From NCBI GenBank assembly GCA_015680685.1, contig MNCI01027046.1, positions 1,040,360-1,099,304 of the forward strand: a stretch of DNA of 58,945 bases. The letters are read 5' to 3'. Made by a program: the position numbers and the translations under genes. Positions 10,686-22,619 of the stretch are shown in pieces (the first letter of the stretch is position 1; the number at the start of each line of letters is the position of its first letter). The DNA is from Gnetum montanum (lineage: Eukaryota > Streptophyta > Gnetopsida > Gnetales > Gnetaceae). Below the pieces are notes generated by a model. The model worked only from the letters and a program-made list of their open reading frames with translations, was not told the origin of the DNA and made no database searches.

Positions 10686-11839
10686 TTGTTGACACTTGGA
10701 GGAATTGACCCCAGAAGAGTCGACAAAGAAGTACAAAACACCACAAGAAATCTGGTAGTAAGCATTGTCCTTTGGCAGTTGGCCAGATGTCATCGCACTA
10801 TGTTCAGAGTACATGGGTGTAGGAAACAAGGTTTTGAGATGGGTAGGTAGATGTTTGCAACTGTGGGATTGGGAATTGATCAAGGAATTGTACTGACGTG
10901 GGAGAGGAGTGTTCATCTTGTGCAAACAAGTCATGTTGTTCCTTGTCAATGGCCAATATTTGGCAGACTTGGAACCAAGGCATGAGGAATACGTCCTTTG
11001 GAGGAATGAGACTCTTATATCATGTTTGAGAGAACTTTTTGTCGCAACCAAATCCACCTGATGAGGTGATGCGTTCTTTGGAGAAATAGGACCCTTGTGG
11101 AGTGTCTAAGGGAACCCATTGTCTAACAGCCAAAACCACATAGTGAGGTGAAACATTATGGTGTGAGACACGAGTACTTCTTTCCAAGACAACTATCTTC
11201 CCACCTGGGGCTTGTATGGGCAGTGCCAAGGGTCTTATGGTTCATTTTTCCCTTTGCTCTTTGATCTTTTCCTTTTCTTTTGCCCCCTCTTTATTTTTTG
11301 TGTTTTGTCAGTTTTGGAAAGAGCTTTCTTTCAATTTTGCACTCATGCTCATGTGGCATGTTGTGTGTTGCAACTACTTGAGAGTGTCACAGTGTGCAAC
11401 AGTGTGCTTAAATTTTTTGGGTGTACTGGGTGTATCTGGGAACTGTAACAGGGTAGGAAAAGGAACGAGAGTGTTGGGAAAATGGAGAATGTATTGGGAA
11501 CTGAGAATGTACTTTTAAACAGATTGATTAACCTGGTTGCATGTGTCAGAAACAATGTGGCACCTTGTCACCGTGATGAAGTGTATCCATGTACGAGCAC
11601 CACTGGGTGTCATCCTGCAAACATAACTCCAAGAAGACAAGAAAATCACAAGTGAATGAGTTAGCAAACACTTTAGACACGAATGTGACCGATGAAAATG
11701 GAGGCACCATGAGAAACTTAAGGTAAATAAAATGAGCAACAATAGTGTTGTCAAAGCCAGTGTGATGAATGATGTGACAGGTGTTGATAAAGAAATGTCA
11801 TGAATTACAGTAGCAGATGAATGTGCCAAAGATGATCTT
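10686..11839 (-). other. Element III 3' internal region with unassigned ORFs
   Basis: This lies between the stem-loop array and the PPT, downstream of where pol would be. Its outer 100 bases match Element IV (shared GTACAAAACACC block). A minus frame at 11515-11829 (104 codons) starts MAHSSATVIHDISL and has two hydrophobic stretches that could be membrane segments (about residues 17-43 and 57-70). A second minus frame at 10683-11057 (124 codons) shows no known domain. The hydrophobic frame could be a small accessory protein or a chance reading; a related but dissimilar region exists in Element IV at 25682-26021. No homologue is recognised. Confidence 0.4.
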
Positions 11840-12460
11840 GCTAGTTTATAGTCTTAGCGGACTGTTGTGGGTTAGTTTTACGTCATAACCCGTTGGACGC
11901 TACCAGTTTATTATCGTAGCGGATGGTGCGATGCTAGTTTATAGTCGTGGAGGACTATGAAGAGGCAAGCTAGTTTATAGTCTTAGTGGACTCTAGTGAA
12001 TGAGTGTGACAGTTTAGTATCATGTCAGACGGAGCTTTGTGGTGTCAGTTTATCGTCGCGATGCCAGGACATATCTGTGGTGCTAGTTTTGAGTCATAAC
12101 CCAAGACAGGTCTATGGTATCAATTTACCATCATGATGCCAGGATGAGGATGTGTGTTATGAGTGTGACTGGTGGTGTCATTTTACCGTCATGACGCCAG
12201 GACGATGTGTGGTATCAGTTTTGAGTCATGATGCCAGGACTGCTCTGTGTGGATGCATGCGTGTGCATCTGTATGACCCTATAAACAAAAGCAACTAGAA
12301 AAAACAATGTTAAATAGCAACTGCATAAAACATGAACTGAAATGCATAAGTAAATAGATAATAATATGAAATGGTGGTAGTTTAAGGCCTTTTCGGGCCA
12401 TGTGCTCTAATTTAAGGCCATTTTGGACCACTGTTTAGTTTAAGGCCTTTTTGGGCCACA
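11840..12460. repeat. Element III stem-loop array (two subtypes)
   Basis: This array consists of diverged copies of a unit CTAGTTTA followed by a 4-6-bp stem with a ~6-nt loop. Examples are AGTC-TTAGCG-GACT (11850-11863), ATAGTC-GTGGAG-GACTAT (11941-11958) and AGTC-TTAGTG-GACT (11979-11992). The right part (12370-12460) has the other subtype: GGCC-TTTTCG-GGCC and GGCC-TTTTTG-GGCC. Between them at 12245-12370 is an A-rich linker like the one beside pol in Element IV. See the findings on covariation and on the missing pol. Confidence 0.75.
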
Positions 12461-12461
12461 T

Positions 12462-15400
12462 GTAAACACGTAAGCTAGTACAATGCAAACGAAGGTGACG
12501 TATGCACAACGAACAAAGGTGAAGAGTGGGCAGGGATCAGACGTGTTTTTGGTTGCAGGAGAGTCTTGATCATGTGGTTGTTTCCTAGTCGACCATGGTT
12601 TAGGAGGTGTGCTAGTTTTTGGTTGCTCTGGGAGGCTTTTAGTTTTTACCACTCGTTCAGGCATTTTAGCTATTGCGTTTGTTGCCATGTTTGTTGCATC
12701 AAGAGGCTCCTCTTTCAAGACTTGTGACATGTCTATGTTGTGGATGGCTTGAAAGGGACCATTATCGCCATGTATGATGACTTATCCACCTTCGTATGGA
12801 AGGCAGATTTCTTGATGTATCAGTGAGGAAACGACTCATTGTTGTGCTAGCCAAGGTCTACCAAGAATCATGTTGAAATTAGGCATCTCTTCTATGACAG
12901 TGAACTCCACGTTGGTGGGGAATTATTCCCCTACCACAAAGGCTAAGTTGATTGTGCCTTTGACTGTGACACATGATCCATTGAAGGATTTTAAACACGT
13001 GGTTTTTGTTGGCATGATCTCGTCTGCCATGCCTAGTTTGTTGATGACAGAGTATAGAACTACATTTGTTGTCATGCCATCATCAATGTGTACTCTGTGA
13101 ATGGTACATTGCCCAACACGTATGCTAATTGACAATGGAGCTGTTGTGAGCTCCCCTCGTTCAGGGTTGACTTTAACTGCATCGTCGCAAAAGGCTAAGG
13201 TGTTTGAACCCAATCCTTGTGGTGTGTGTTGTGAAATCATTGCATAGATGGATTCCATATTAGCAGGGATGTTCTCTATAATAGGAATGGATGCTAACAT
13301 TTGCCCTAAGGCTTCGCGATGAGCCGATGATTTCATGACCAAGTCGTACAAGCTCATGGTTGTGTTCTTTTGTTTCAGCGTTTGTTTCACCTGGGCCAGT
13401 GTAGCTACAAAGTCCATGTTATTTTTCGTTGTGTTGGTCACCTCTATATGGGTTGAGGGCCTAGGCATGCTTTGTTTGGGATTAGGGGTAGGGCCCCCAG
13501 CATTCAGTTGTTGTGTACTAGGTGTGGCCTTTGCTTCGGCTGTGGGTGTTCTTTGTTCGTTCATCCTCTTCTGTTGCCATTTGGTAGGCTTACCTATGTT
13601 GTTGGCAAAGTTGACTCTTGAGGGAGAAGAGGTTGAGACATTGCCTATGGTTGGGCTCTGGGTAGGTGAGGGGCCATCGCGTGGTAGCACCTTTATGACA
13701 AATGGTAGTTTAGGAGGTGTAGTTGTTGTTTGACTAGCTTGTTGTGGCACCTTGATGACGAAAGGTTTCTTTGCGGTTGTGGTCAGTGCATCATGCTAGT
13801 TTAACGTCTTAGCGAACGACTGTGGTGGTGGTACTTTGACCATGAAAGGTGTCATTGGTGCCCTAGGTGGCACCTTGATGACGATGGGAGGCCTCTTGCT
13901 CGTGGAGGCAGAGGGGATTGTTGCCTTGCTAGGAGGCACATGGATCACAAAAGATTACCACATAGGTTTAGGCTTACTATCTATGCCAATGGAGTTTATG
14001 ACATAAGAGGCATCATCTATGCTGGGTTGATTTAGGGTGTTCACATTCAGTTGGCCCTGTTCTATCATTGCTTGTAGATCATCCTGTAATGCACGACAGG
14101 TGTCGATGTTGTGACCGGACATATGGTGGTAGTAACAAAATTGGTCTAACTTGAAATGTCATGGAACCGGGGGCTCGTTTGGTGCTGCTAAGGTGGGGTT
14201 CCTAAGTAGCTCGCAGTATCTGTCATGTCGATGGCAAGAATTCTCCGCTACGTGTTTGTATTGGATTTTCTTGGCTTTAAGGGGTTTCTCTAGTAGTTCA
14301 GAAGGTCGTGCAAGTAGCGGTGTGTACTTAGAGCGATCCTTACACTGAAAGTTGGACCTTAGGGTGGCCCTTGTAGTTGTAGGTGGGTTGGTACTAGTGT
14401 TTGTTGTTTTTGTTCTTATGGTTACAGTTTTTTTTGTTACCTATTGTTTGGCAACGTGTTGGTTCTTGTAAGCCACATAGGTAGGATCATTGCTAGCTTG
14501 TGCAGCTTGTTCAATGTTCTTGATCTGTGTGAATGCTTGGCTCAACATTTGAGTGCTTAGGTAGTACAATTTTGACTTAATGAAGTCATTCACAGCTCCC
14601 TTCAGAATCATAAGCAAATACTTTTTAGGGATGGGCTCATGAAGTTCGTTAAGGGCTGCACTCCATCGCTGGATGAACTGTTGCACAGGCTCAAGTGGCA
14701 CTTGTTTCACCTATATCAGAGTGTCTAGTGTGACCTCAGGTTTTAGGTTGTACTTAAACCTGGTAACGAATTAATGTAACAGATCCTCCGGAGAGGATAT
14801 GGAGTTACGAGGAAAGGCTCGATACCAGTCTAAGGCTACGCTTGTTAAGAACATAGCAAACACTCGTAACATTGCATGGGGCCATGCTTGAAGCAATAGA
14901 GTTTCTGATCGAAACATGACTAAGTGAGCATTCGGATCTCCCTTCCCGTTGTACCTGGTTAACTGGGGTAGTGTGATTCCCTTAGGTAAAGCTAACGGTG
15001 GCACTAAAGAGTTAATTGGATCATCCTGGGAAAAATCTAGTACTTTAACTTATTTAGTGTTGGCAGTTTTGAGGTGCTTTACCTCATCAGCTAACGCTTG
15101 CATCATTTGTTTTGCTTCTACCCACTCTTGAGCGGTAGGCAGATTAGTTGGTTGGGGAGATTGTTGGGTTGTCATTTGTTGCTATGGAGCAACGTTCAGA
15201 GTTGTGGTTGTGGGGTGTGGCACGTTGAAGTGAGTGGGTTGTGGAATAAGGGGTATGGTTCCTTGCCTAGCCACAAACTATGAAGTGACACCCTAGATGT
15301 GTGGGGTCGATGTAACTAAAGTGGCCCCATGCGTTTGCATTGGCGGCATGTACTGGGTGGACGTGGACGTGGGTAGCCCATGTTGGGACACCAGTGCTTC

Positions 15401-15829
15401 AGTGCTCGTTGACATGTGGTGAGGGGCCGTTTGTCCCACGTGAGGGTGGAATGATGGATTCACGTAGGCATGGGGACTGAGGGTGTGGTATGAATCCTCA
15501 GGTTCAGACTATGCCTCGAAGTCATCTACATCATGTTGGTTTTGGGGCTCCTCAGTGGGTCGCCGTGGGTTTTGGCTCCTTGCCAGAAGGTGCTGAGAGA
15601 CGAGTTGGTGGTGAGGCTCAGAAAGGGGGATGATGTCATATACAGAGGGGACGAATTCATGACCTCCCATGTATATGCGCTCAAATTTTCGTTTTTCCTC
15701 CTGTTCTATGGTTTCAAGAGAAAGGTTGGGCTGAATCTTCACACAGATAAAGTTGTATTGTTCTTGTGTGAGGATTACAAGGATGTATGTGTTAGAGATC
15801 TGAGATGACTCCATGGTGATGTGTGACAA
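12462..15829 (-). pseudogene. gag: Element III gag-protease polyprotein
   Basis: The order on the minus strand is as follows. An N-terminal region runs from the Met at 15829. The capsid domain (Retrotrans_gag type) is at about 15004-14441, with LPQLTRYNGKGDPNAHL, LDWYRAFPRNSISS and FIQRWSAAL. A zinc-knuckle-like CYYHHMSGHNIDTC is near 14140-14096. A linker holds five degenerate PFVIKVPP repeats (13950-13683). The retropepsin is at about 13300-12740, with the active-site motif IDDGMTTNV (13089-13063) and the downstream NMILGRPWL block typical of Tat/Ogre proteases. A Pro/Lys-rich tail ends near 12440. Stops and frameshifts break it into pieces (15829-15509, 15004-14771, 14710-14441, 13750-12923, 12730-12440). 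A lone stem-loop unit lies inside it at 13796-13818. Known role: particle protein and its maturation protease. Confidence 0.85.
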
Positions 15830-16970
15830 GGTATCGTACGGGCTGGCTAATAGGTGCCAAGTGTGTTTCGGGTTGAGTGTGCAATGTAACTGGACTGCAA
15901 CGTGTGCAGCACGACTAACTGTCCATGAAAACTATCAGCATGTGAAAGCTAAGAATAAAGTTCTCCTAAGTGTCTAGCGTGTCAAGCTGGCAGTGTGTGA
16001 ACATTGAAAATTTTTCTAAGTTTCCAGCGTGTGAATACTAAAAAATTTTCTAAGTGTTGTCAACGTGTATGGCGTAAATAGGTGAAAATTTGGCTAAGTG
16101 TGAAATTATGAACAACGTACTCAACGTATAATCCTATATGCTCAACGTGTGAGGGTTATACACAATGTCTAAACACTAGTCACAGTGTACAAACCACTCT
16201 CACAGCGTACAGACATTGTTGTCAATGTACAGGAACTGGTCACAGTGTGTGAACTGGGTTCATAGCGTATAGACAGCAACTGTCAGCGTGCAGATAGAGT
16301 GGTTAGCATGCTGAAAATGATGGCAGCATGTAGACAGGGTCTACAGCATGCAGGAAAATAGGGCAGCATGTATACAAGGTCTACATTGTGCAGGGAAACA
16401 AGGCAGCATGTAGATAGGGTCTACAGCATGCAAGAAAACAGGGCAGCGTGTAGATAGGGTCTATAGCGTGCAGGAAAACAAGACAATGTGTAGATAGGGT
16501 CTACCACATCCAGGAAAACAAGGTAGCATGTAGACAGGGTCTATAGCATGCAAGAAAATAGGGCAACGTGTAGACAGGGTCGACAACATGCAGGAAAACA
16601 AGGCAGTGTGTAGACAGGGTCTACAATGTGCAGGAAAACAAGGCAACGTGAAGACAGGGTCTACAACGTGGAGAGTAAGTGGTCAGCTTATAGGTAAGAA
16701 ACACTAAGTGTTTTAAGATGAAAATGAAAGAATAAGGCAGCGTATATCCCATAAAAATAAAAATTTTGCAAAGGGGAAGGCTAAGTCACAGTGTGTACCT
16801 AGTACAGTGTGTAGATCTGAATGAGGAAAACTCAGATCTAAAGCTGATGAAGGTAGATCTGATGGAACCAAGAGTAGATCCAGGATCATGAGGAGTGGTT
16901 CTACAAGGTGGTGTAGCAGATCTGAAGAGATCGGGCTTGGATTGAAGTAGATCTGAGGAATGATGAAGAA
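15830..16970 (-). other. Element III leader (5' untranslated region)
   Basis: No coding signal is seen. The leader is dense in short motifs of the AGCGTGTxxA type (15890-16320), then the exact 40-bp hairpin repeat (16321-16680), then a purine-rich stretch with repeated AGATCT(G/A)A motifs (16800-16960) up to the primer site. Confidence 0.6.
16321..16680. repeat. Nine exact 40-bp hairpin repeats in the leader
   Basis: Nine units start at 16321, 16361, 16401 and so on to 16641, with no length variation. The core is an inverted repeat GTAGAC-AGG-GTCTAC, flanked in several units by GCATG on the left and GCATGC on the right, which extends the pairing. The spacer is AGGAAAACAAGGCA. A minus frame of 61 codons (16461-16646) runs through it only because of the repeat and should not be taken as a gene. 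Confidence 0.85.
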
Positions 16971-16989
16971 GGTCCGCTTTCTAGCACCA
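16971..16989 (-). other. Element III primer binding site, tRNA-Asn type
   Basis: On the minus strand, five bases after the LTR end, it reads TGGTGCTAGAAAGCGGACC. The complement of the plant tRNA-Asn 3' end is TGGCGCTAGAAGGAGGGG, so most of the first 11 bases agree. An Asn-type primer is characteristic of plant Tat-clade elements. The differences fit decay. Confidence 0.7.
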
Positions 16990-16994
16990 TTTTC

Positions 16995-18328
16995 TGTACT
17001 GTCTGAAATCATCGGTGCAAGGCTGGAATGAAACAAACACCGATAGATCTACAAATAGGCACAAAAGACTCTATCTTCACTTGAGGGCAAGCTGGAATGG
17101 ATGAAGGCAGAGTACCTTGAATGGTCTGCACGTGGATCAATTGAGGACTTCCCCAACGTACACACTTTGCAATGCGTTGGGTTATACGTAAACGATGCAC
17201 ATTAAATGTAAACCGTAACGTAAACAGGCACAATAATGTAAACTGGAATGTAAACATAAATTGGAAAAACAAAGAAAACTACAATAAATTTGGGCAAAAA
17301 TGTAAACTTTTTTGTATTGAAAAAGTGATTACAATGTGCAGTTGTGGGTTAATCACAAGGCAAACATTTAGCCTCGGTGGATGATGATGGGTGCTGGAAG
17401 ATGCAGGTTTTAGGTTGCAAGGAAATGCAGCATCCAAGTCTGATACCCCAAGATATAGAGGTTGATGCCTAGATTTGCTAAGTGTTTTTGATTCAGTTTT
17501 TTTTGTATTTGTTTGTAAAAATTGCCAACCCTTGATCTAGTGAAAAATTAGGGTTTTTATGAGATCTTGGGCATTAAATTCGGATCTGGAAGGGTATGAG
17601 TGATCATGGGTGAGAAAATTTCAGGTTAGATGACATGTGGCTATCTTGCCTGGGTGCAAAGAATATTACAATTGTACAGTGTGCTGCATGCCAGTGTGTA
17701 TACGATGGGCATGTAGAGTATGTATGCTCAGCGTATAGATCATGAAAGTGCATCATTTCAAGGTTGAATCTTCATTTTTGGGAGCTTGGGATGATGCCTA
17801 ATAATTGCCTTGCCTCTGAGAGTCGATTGTAGGTGGAGATCTTGTTCTAGGATGCCTATTTTGAGAGATCCTTAATGGTGCATGCTAGGCGTACACACTG
17901 GGCGTACACGTTGGGCGTGCAGGAATGAAAACCCATCTTTTGGAGCCCAAAACTTGATTTTCAGGAGCTTGAGAACTACTGGGGACCTTGGTGAAGGTCC
18001 TGGGGGGTCCAAATGCTCAATTCTGGCATGTTCTAGCTCATTTTTGGGGCCCAGAAGTTGCTACATGCTGAGCTGCATGCTGGGCATGCAGGCCTATGTG
18101 CAAGAAGTATACTTAGTCAAAACTAAGTGTTTTGAGTTCGAAACTTGCATTTTTTGTTGCCAGATGTTGATGTAGTCTCCAATGGATCTCAAGGAACTTT
18201 TACTTACTTGATTTGACTTTGTTTGATGTTGTTTGTGAAGTTCGCAAGCTTTGGTCATGCTGAGAAGCATCATGACTTAGCTTGATTCTTGCCCGAAAGT
18301 GTTAGGTCCAAATTTTTGTGGTGTTTTA
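16995..18328 (-). repeat. Element III 5' LTR
   Basis: TGTACTGTCTGAAATC to GTGGTGTTTTA, the partner of 9352-10674. By eye about 26 differences fall in the first ~245 aligned bases, only three of them transversions, as expected for old methylated DNA. The target duplication GCCAC follows at 18329. Confidence 0.88.
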
Positions 18329-20760
18329 GCCACCTCAAGCTTCTACTTAGTGTCTATGTTATGTTTGAACTTAGCTTCATACAATAAGTACAAATTGGCC
18401 ACCTATTTTTCCAATTCAGCACACGGAAATCTGATAGTTAGCATTGCCAAATTTGCATATTGAATATTGACAATCTCCATGTACTCTGTCATCTCCTTGA
18501 TCTGCATCTTCTTCATGTAAATCTCTACCTTGTTGTAGTCATTGGACTATCAAACATCACCTCCTTCCTTGAGCTACTAGAAGATCATATTAACTTTTTA
18601 CTTTTTCATCTAAATATGTCTCTCATTGATTTCTTTTTATAGACCAACCTAATCTTTGTGTTGATTTTTTTAACTCTCTCAAACTTGCAAGCCTCATTTA
18701 TCCAGGTAACTACCTCTATTTCAAATTTCTGATGAAGAGCTTGAACTTCTTCCATGGAGAGATTTCTATTTTTGGTTGTCAATCTCCTTAGTTCGTTATT
18801 TACTCTAGCTAGTTGCTTCCATTTTTTATGGATGAAATCTTGCATTTGCTAGTTCTACACATTAACATTCTGCAAGCGATGATTTTATGTAGTCAAAGTT
18901 AGATTCTCTAGGTGAATCTAGTCTAAGGCCTTTTGGATTTTATGCATGGTGGCATCAGCCAAGGACTACTCATAGACTACCATCTATTTGGCACCCTCAA
19001 CCTATTTGAGTTTGTTCTGAAGCTATTAAAAAGCTTCATCATGAATTAGTGCAGGGCTGAGAAATGTAGAATCAATAAGGTGGGCTCTTAGTTCAGTAAC
19101 CTCTATAGCCAAGTGTTTGTTTTGGGCTTGGGCTATTTTGAGTTGCCCCTCCATGATAATGCATTTTTTCCTTACTTACAATAACTTTGACTAGGTTGCA
19201 ATGATTGTATCTAGAAGGTCAAAGATATCTAGAATCAATTGTCCAATTTTGACTAGTTGGTCTAGCAACTCCTCATGTTGGGCTATGCTCAATCTACTAC
19301 TAATTGTTCTCGCAAATGTCTGCACATCTTTGAGTGCAAAAACATTCGGTATAGATGTTGCAAGTGTGTTTAATGCCTCAATAATTGTATCATCAACCAC
19401 CTTTGCTATTGTATCCTATCCATGGTGCTGCATCACTGAGACAGTTTCCTCCTCACCCTCCTCTAAATGCACTAAGAAAGTAGCAACATTCCCAGATATT
19501 TCTGGGAATTGCTACTATTATCAGAGAGATACCATTACCTCTCGAGCACTAGGATTTGATCTCGTAGGCAACTACATTATTTGGGCTAAGAAAATTGGTG
19601 CACCTCCCTCCATTTGGCTGGTCATTTGAGCCACTTTGTTAAGATGACTCATCATTGGATGATAGACAAATGGATCACCACCACTTATTCCTGCTTGCTG
19701 CTCTTACTCATGCAAGAGCTACTCTCGGATCTCATGCATTTGTTCAAGGTTAGCACAAGACTCCAACATTGTTTTTTGAGTTGATGGTGGAGTTGGTGGT
19801 TGCTGCTCCTCTTCCTTGGTTGTGGCAGGGGTTTTATATTTTATCATTTTTTCCCAAGAGGTAGAAGGAACATGCCTAATTATATCATTGGTGTATCAAA
19901 CTATTCCCATCCTTTTGCACAATTTTTTGATGAGGTAGGGAAAGGGTATGGCCTTCCTTCGATGTTCATTTTCCTTAAATCACTTTTCTATCTCTAGATA
20001 GATTAGCTATGGAAGGTTCACAAGAAATTTTTCACTTAGAGCAACACACACACACAAGTGGAAAAGATAATCACCTTACTAGGCCTCATCATTAGATTGA
20101 GGTGATAGGTTGCTATCTTGAAATATATGTGCTCTACCAAGGTTAGTGCACCATACTCTTTATGGTCCACTTCATAACATTGCTAGGTCCCCTTCTTCTT
20201 TGCCTCTGAGTCTACTTATGTGGAGATCTCTATCAAATTTGTTCCAATATCAGGCAACCCAAGGGCCAATGCAATGGCTTCCACTAAGTAGGACACCTGA
20301 ATGTCCTTGATCTTCACAATCGCTTCCACTTGCCTACCATTTCAAAAGAGATATGTCTCTTCCATGTACCATTCCCCACCAAAAGTGATGATTGGCCACA
20401 TGAGAGAGTTTTGCAACTATGTCTTGACTTCTACTGGAGCATGTTCTAAGAATGGTCCAAAGTTCAATTCTTAGAGAACTAAATATTGGATGTCATGAGG
20501 CTTGATCTCATCAAGGTAAGCTTGAGTCAATGTGACCTCCAGTCTTGGCACTAGTCTTAGTGCCTCATCTCAATGGGATTGTTCAGTTACGGTGGCTTCC
20601 TTGTGAATCTGTTAGATAGATTCTACTTCAGGCTCCTCCTAAAGAGGTTTTGTCACATGAGTTTCTACTCTCTATTCTTGGGCCTGTCCTTGCTAATCTC
20701 TTCCAACTCTAGGTCATTTGCCCCTTGTTTGGAATAGTCCTTCTTCCTATGACCATTTCA
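18329..20760 (-). pseudogene. Element II env-position coiled-coil ORF, main part
   Basis: This is the upstream part of the ORF ending at 8935. Minus frames at 18606-18845 (Lys/Arg/Glu-rich, with LARVNNELRRLTTKNRNLS) and 19191-19400 (IIEALNTLATSIPNV, then heptad-like Ile/Leu spacing) match the same places in Elements I and VI. A proline- and glutamine-poor, highly charged middle suggests coiled coil. The N-terminal region near 19870-20030 and 20180-20600 is heavily decayed, and the start codon, MAPKR in Elements I and VI, is not readable here. Its job is unknown; position matches the env-like gene of Athila elements. Confidence 0.6.
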
Positions 20761-22619
20761 ATCTAGGTATTATTTGTAGTCACAACATGACCAATGATTA
20801 GCACTTAATGTGTAACTTTGAAACATTTGGAATACCTTATCTCTTGGGGTAGTTACACTTGCCTAAGTTATGATCATGGTCAATTTGATTATTTTAATAT
20901 TATTACATTATTATATGATTAAATAGGTTACTGAAGTGTGTTGGAAGGGTTTAGCTTCTATAAGTTAATGATTTAATATTATTTTATTCATTAAATCCAT
21001 AGGGGAGTTAGAAAAATATTAAAAATTTTCTATCAAAAGCCTAAGGTTTGTGGCCCTTATGACATAAAGCATACCTCCAAAAGCTGTAGAACTAAAGAAT
21101 GGAGTGAATTAGACAAACAATTTAAAAGTTATGGGCTTTGGAAGGTTTTGAGCTCTGAAAAATTGCAAAAACTCCCCTTATGTTTGATGCAAATGGCAAA
21201 AATTACCTGAGTGGTTGATGCTATATATAGAATTTTTCCCACGCGTTGATTGGGCCTTGTCAATGGGGCTAAGTTGACGTAATCAACTACGTTGATTGGA
21301 CCTAGTTGATGCAGCTATGGACCATAGTTTGACCAAGTCAAAATTTGAAAAATACAAGAAGTTTTTGAGTGAAATTGGAATCAAATGGAAGCCCAAGAAG
21401 CCAAAAACATAATGAGATGCATGAAGAGGGCTTGATATTTTAGAAAAGATGGAGATTCATTGGAGAATGTAATTTTATTGGAGAAATTCCTTAAGGAGTG
21501 CATAGTTGGATGCGACCAATAGGGAATGCAAAAGATATGATTGCAAAAATGCCTAAGGATAAGGGATTTAACTAACCCAACCAAGAGTTATGCAAGGGGA
21601 TCCTCCCCATAGTAGGCTCATGTCCATTTTTACCTTTGCATAACCTTAACTAAGGAGTCCATGGGCCCCATAATTGATTAATGGTTACAAAATCTTAAGG
21701 ACCAAATTAAAAAGAATCTACCCAAGAATTTCAACACATCAAACTAAGACATTCAACAAAAACATGGAAACCAATAGTGAGGTGAGTTATGGAGAGTATT
21801 GATGGACAAGATATAGAGTGGAATGGATTTCCCAATTATGGGCACATGAAGTCTCTTGTGAATTTTATAGTTAAATGACCCGATAAAGTCCATCCTTAGT
21901 TCAATCAAAACCAACCACTTTCAATGACTTCACATCACAACTCTAGGACTGGTCCATCCCTTTGAGAAATAAGAATGCTCCCACAAACAACCACCATTCC
22001 TTATTTGAGAAGAAAACACAAGCAAAAAGTGAGAAAGGGCCTTAGTTAGAGGGGACCTTCAAGCATGGATAACATGTATTTTTAGTCCCATAACTAGTGC
22101 TTGTAGCCTATTATTTTGTCTAAGGGGTGTGCTTTGAATTCCCATCAAGTTTTTTTTTTTTTTTGTTTTATGAAAACCACACCATGTAAAGACTTATTCA
22201 ACTTCCTATTATTAGTCAACATATAATGATAAGAAATCCATGAAAACATGCATGCACTCAAGTAAGTAGAGAGACACAAAGAGTAATGAATCACCTTGAA
22301 GTCACACCCTCTCAAACCTTTGAGTCTTTTCCAAGTTTGGAAACTACCAAGGTCATAAGTTCATTAAGGTTTTATTAATGAAAAAGGAACCTCATACTTC
22401 CAAAACTAAGAAGACCATAGAGTTGGTGGATGAATGGATGACATGGACTCATTGCCTATTCCATGAAAAAAAAACTTTATCTTAGTCATTGACCATCAAA
22501 ATTCAAAAATAAAAACCACACATTAACAATAGAAAACATTAGGTACAAACCACCATTAGTAAATAGCTACAACATCACGAAGTCCTATTGGCAATAAAAT
22601 AAGGTTGATCAATCTCTCT
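20761..22619 (-). other. Element II spacer between integrase and env-position ORF
   Basis: About 1.9 kb with no recognisable coding. It includes a GAGTTAGAAAAAT block (21006) that recurs at the same place in Elements I (49207) and VI (58780). Several GTTGA/TCAAC motifs cluster at 21240-21320. A T-run lies at 22150-22163. Confidence 0.55.

Larger units (their letters stand above)
9352..18328 (-). mobile_element. Element III: Tat-like LTR element with gag-protease and no pol
   Basis: LTRs at 9352-10674 and 16995-18328 are bounded by the perfect 5-bp duplication GCCAC (9347-9351 and 18329-18333). An Asn-type primer site lies beside the right LTR and a purine tract beside the left. The internal ~6.3 kb reads on the minus strand as hairpin-repeat leader, gag with zinc knuckle, protease, then a stem-loop array, a ~1.1-kb region of unknown ORFs, PPT. 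No RT, RNase H or integrase motif was found in any frame. Its PPT side and LTR ends match Element IV, so the two are of one lineage. Gag-only or pol-less LTR elements (for example TR-GAG) are known in plants; this one keeps protease as well. Confidence 0.85.

Noticed and set aside
11515-11829. Envelope glycoprotein of Element III
   Set aside because: Two hydrophobic stretches alone in a 104-codon frame; no signal peptide, cysteine pattern or size typical of env.
13335-13733. 132-codon plus frame
   Set aside because: Shadow of the gag-protease frame on the minus strand, which has clear domain motifs.
16461-16646. 61-codon Cys/Pro-rich minus frame
   Set aside because: Product of the 40-bp hairpin repeat; period and composition explain it.
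16321-16680. CRISPR array
   Set aside because: Evenly spaced palindromic repeats look similar, but the whole 40-bp unit repeats with no unique spacers, in a plant retroelement leader.
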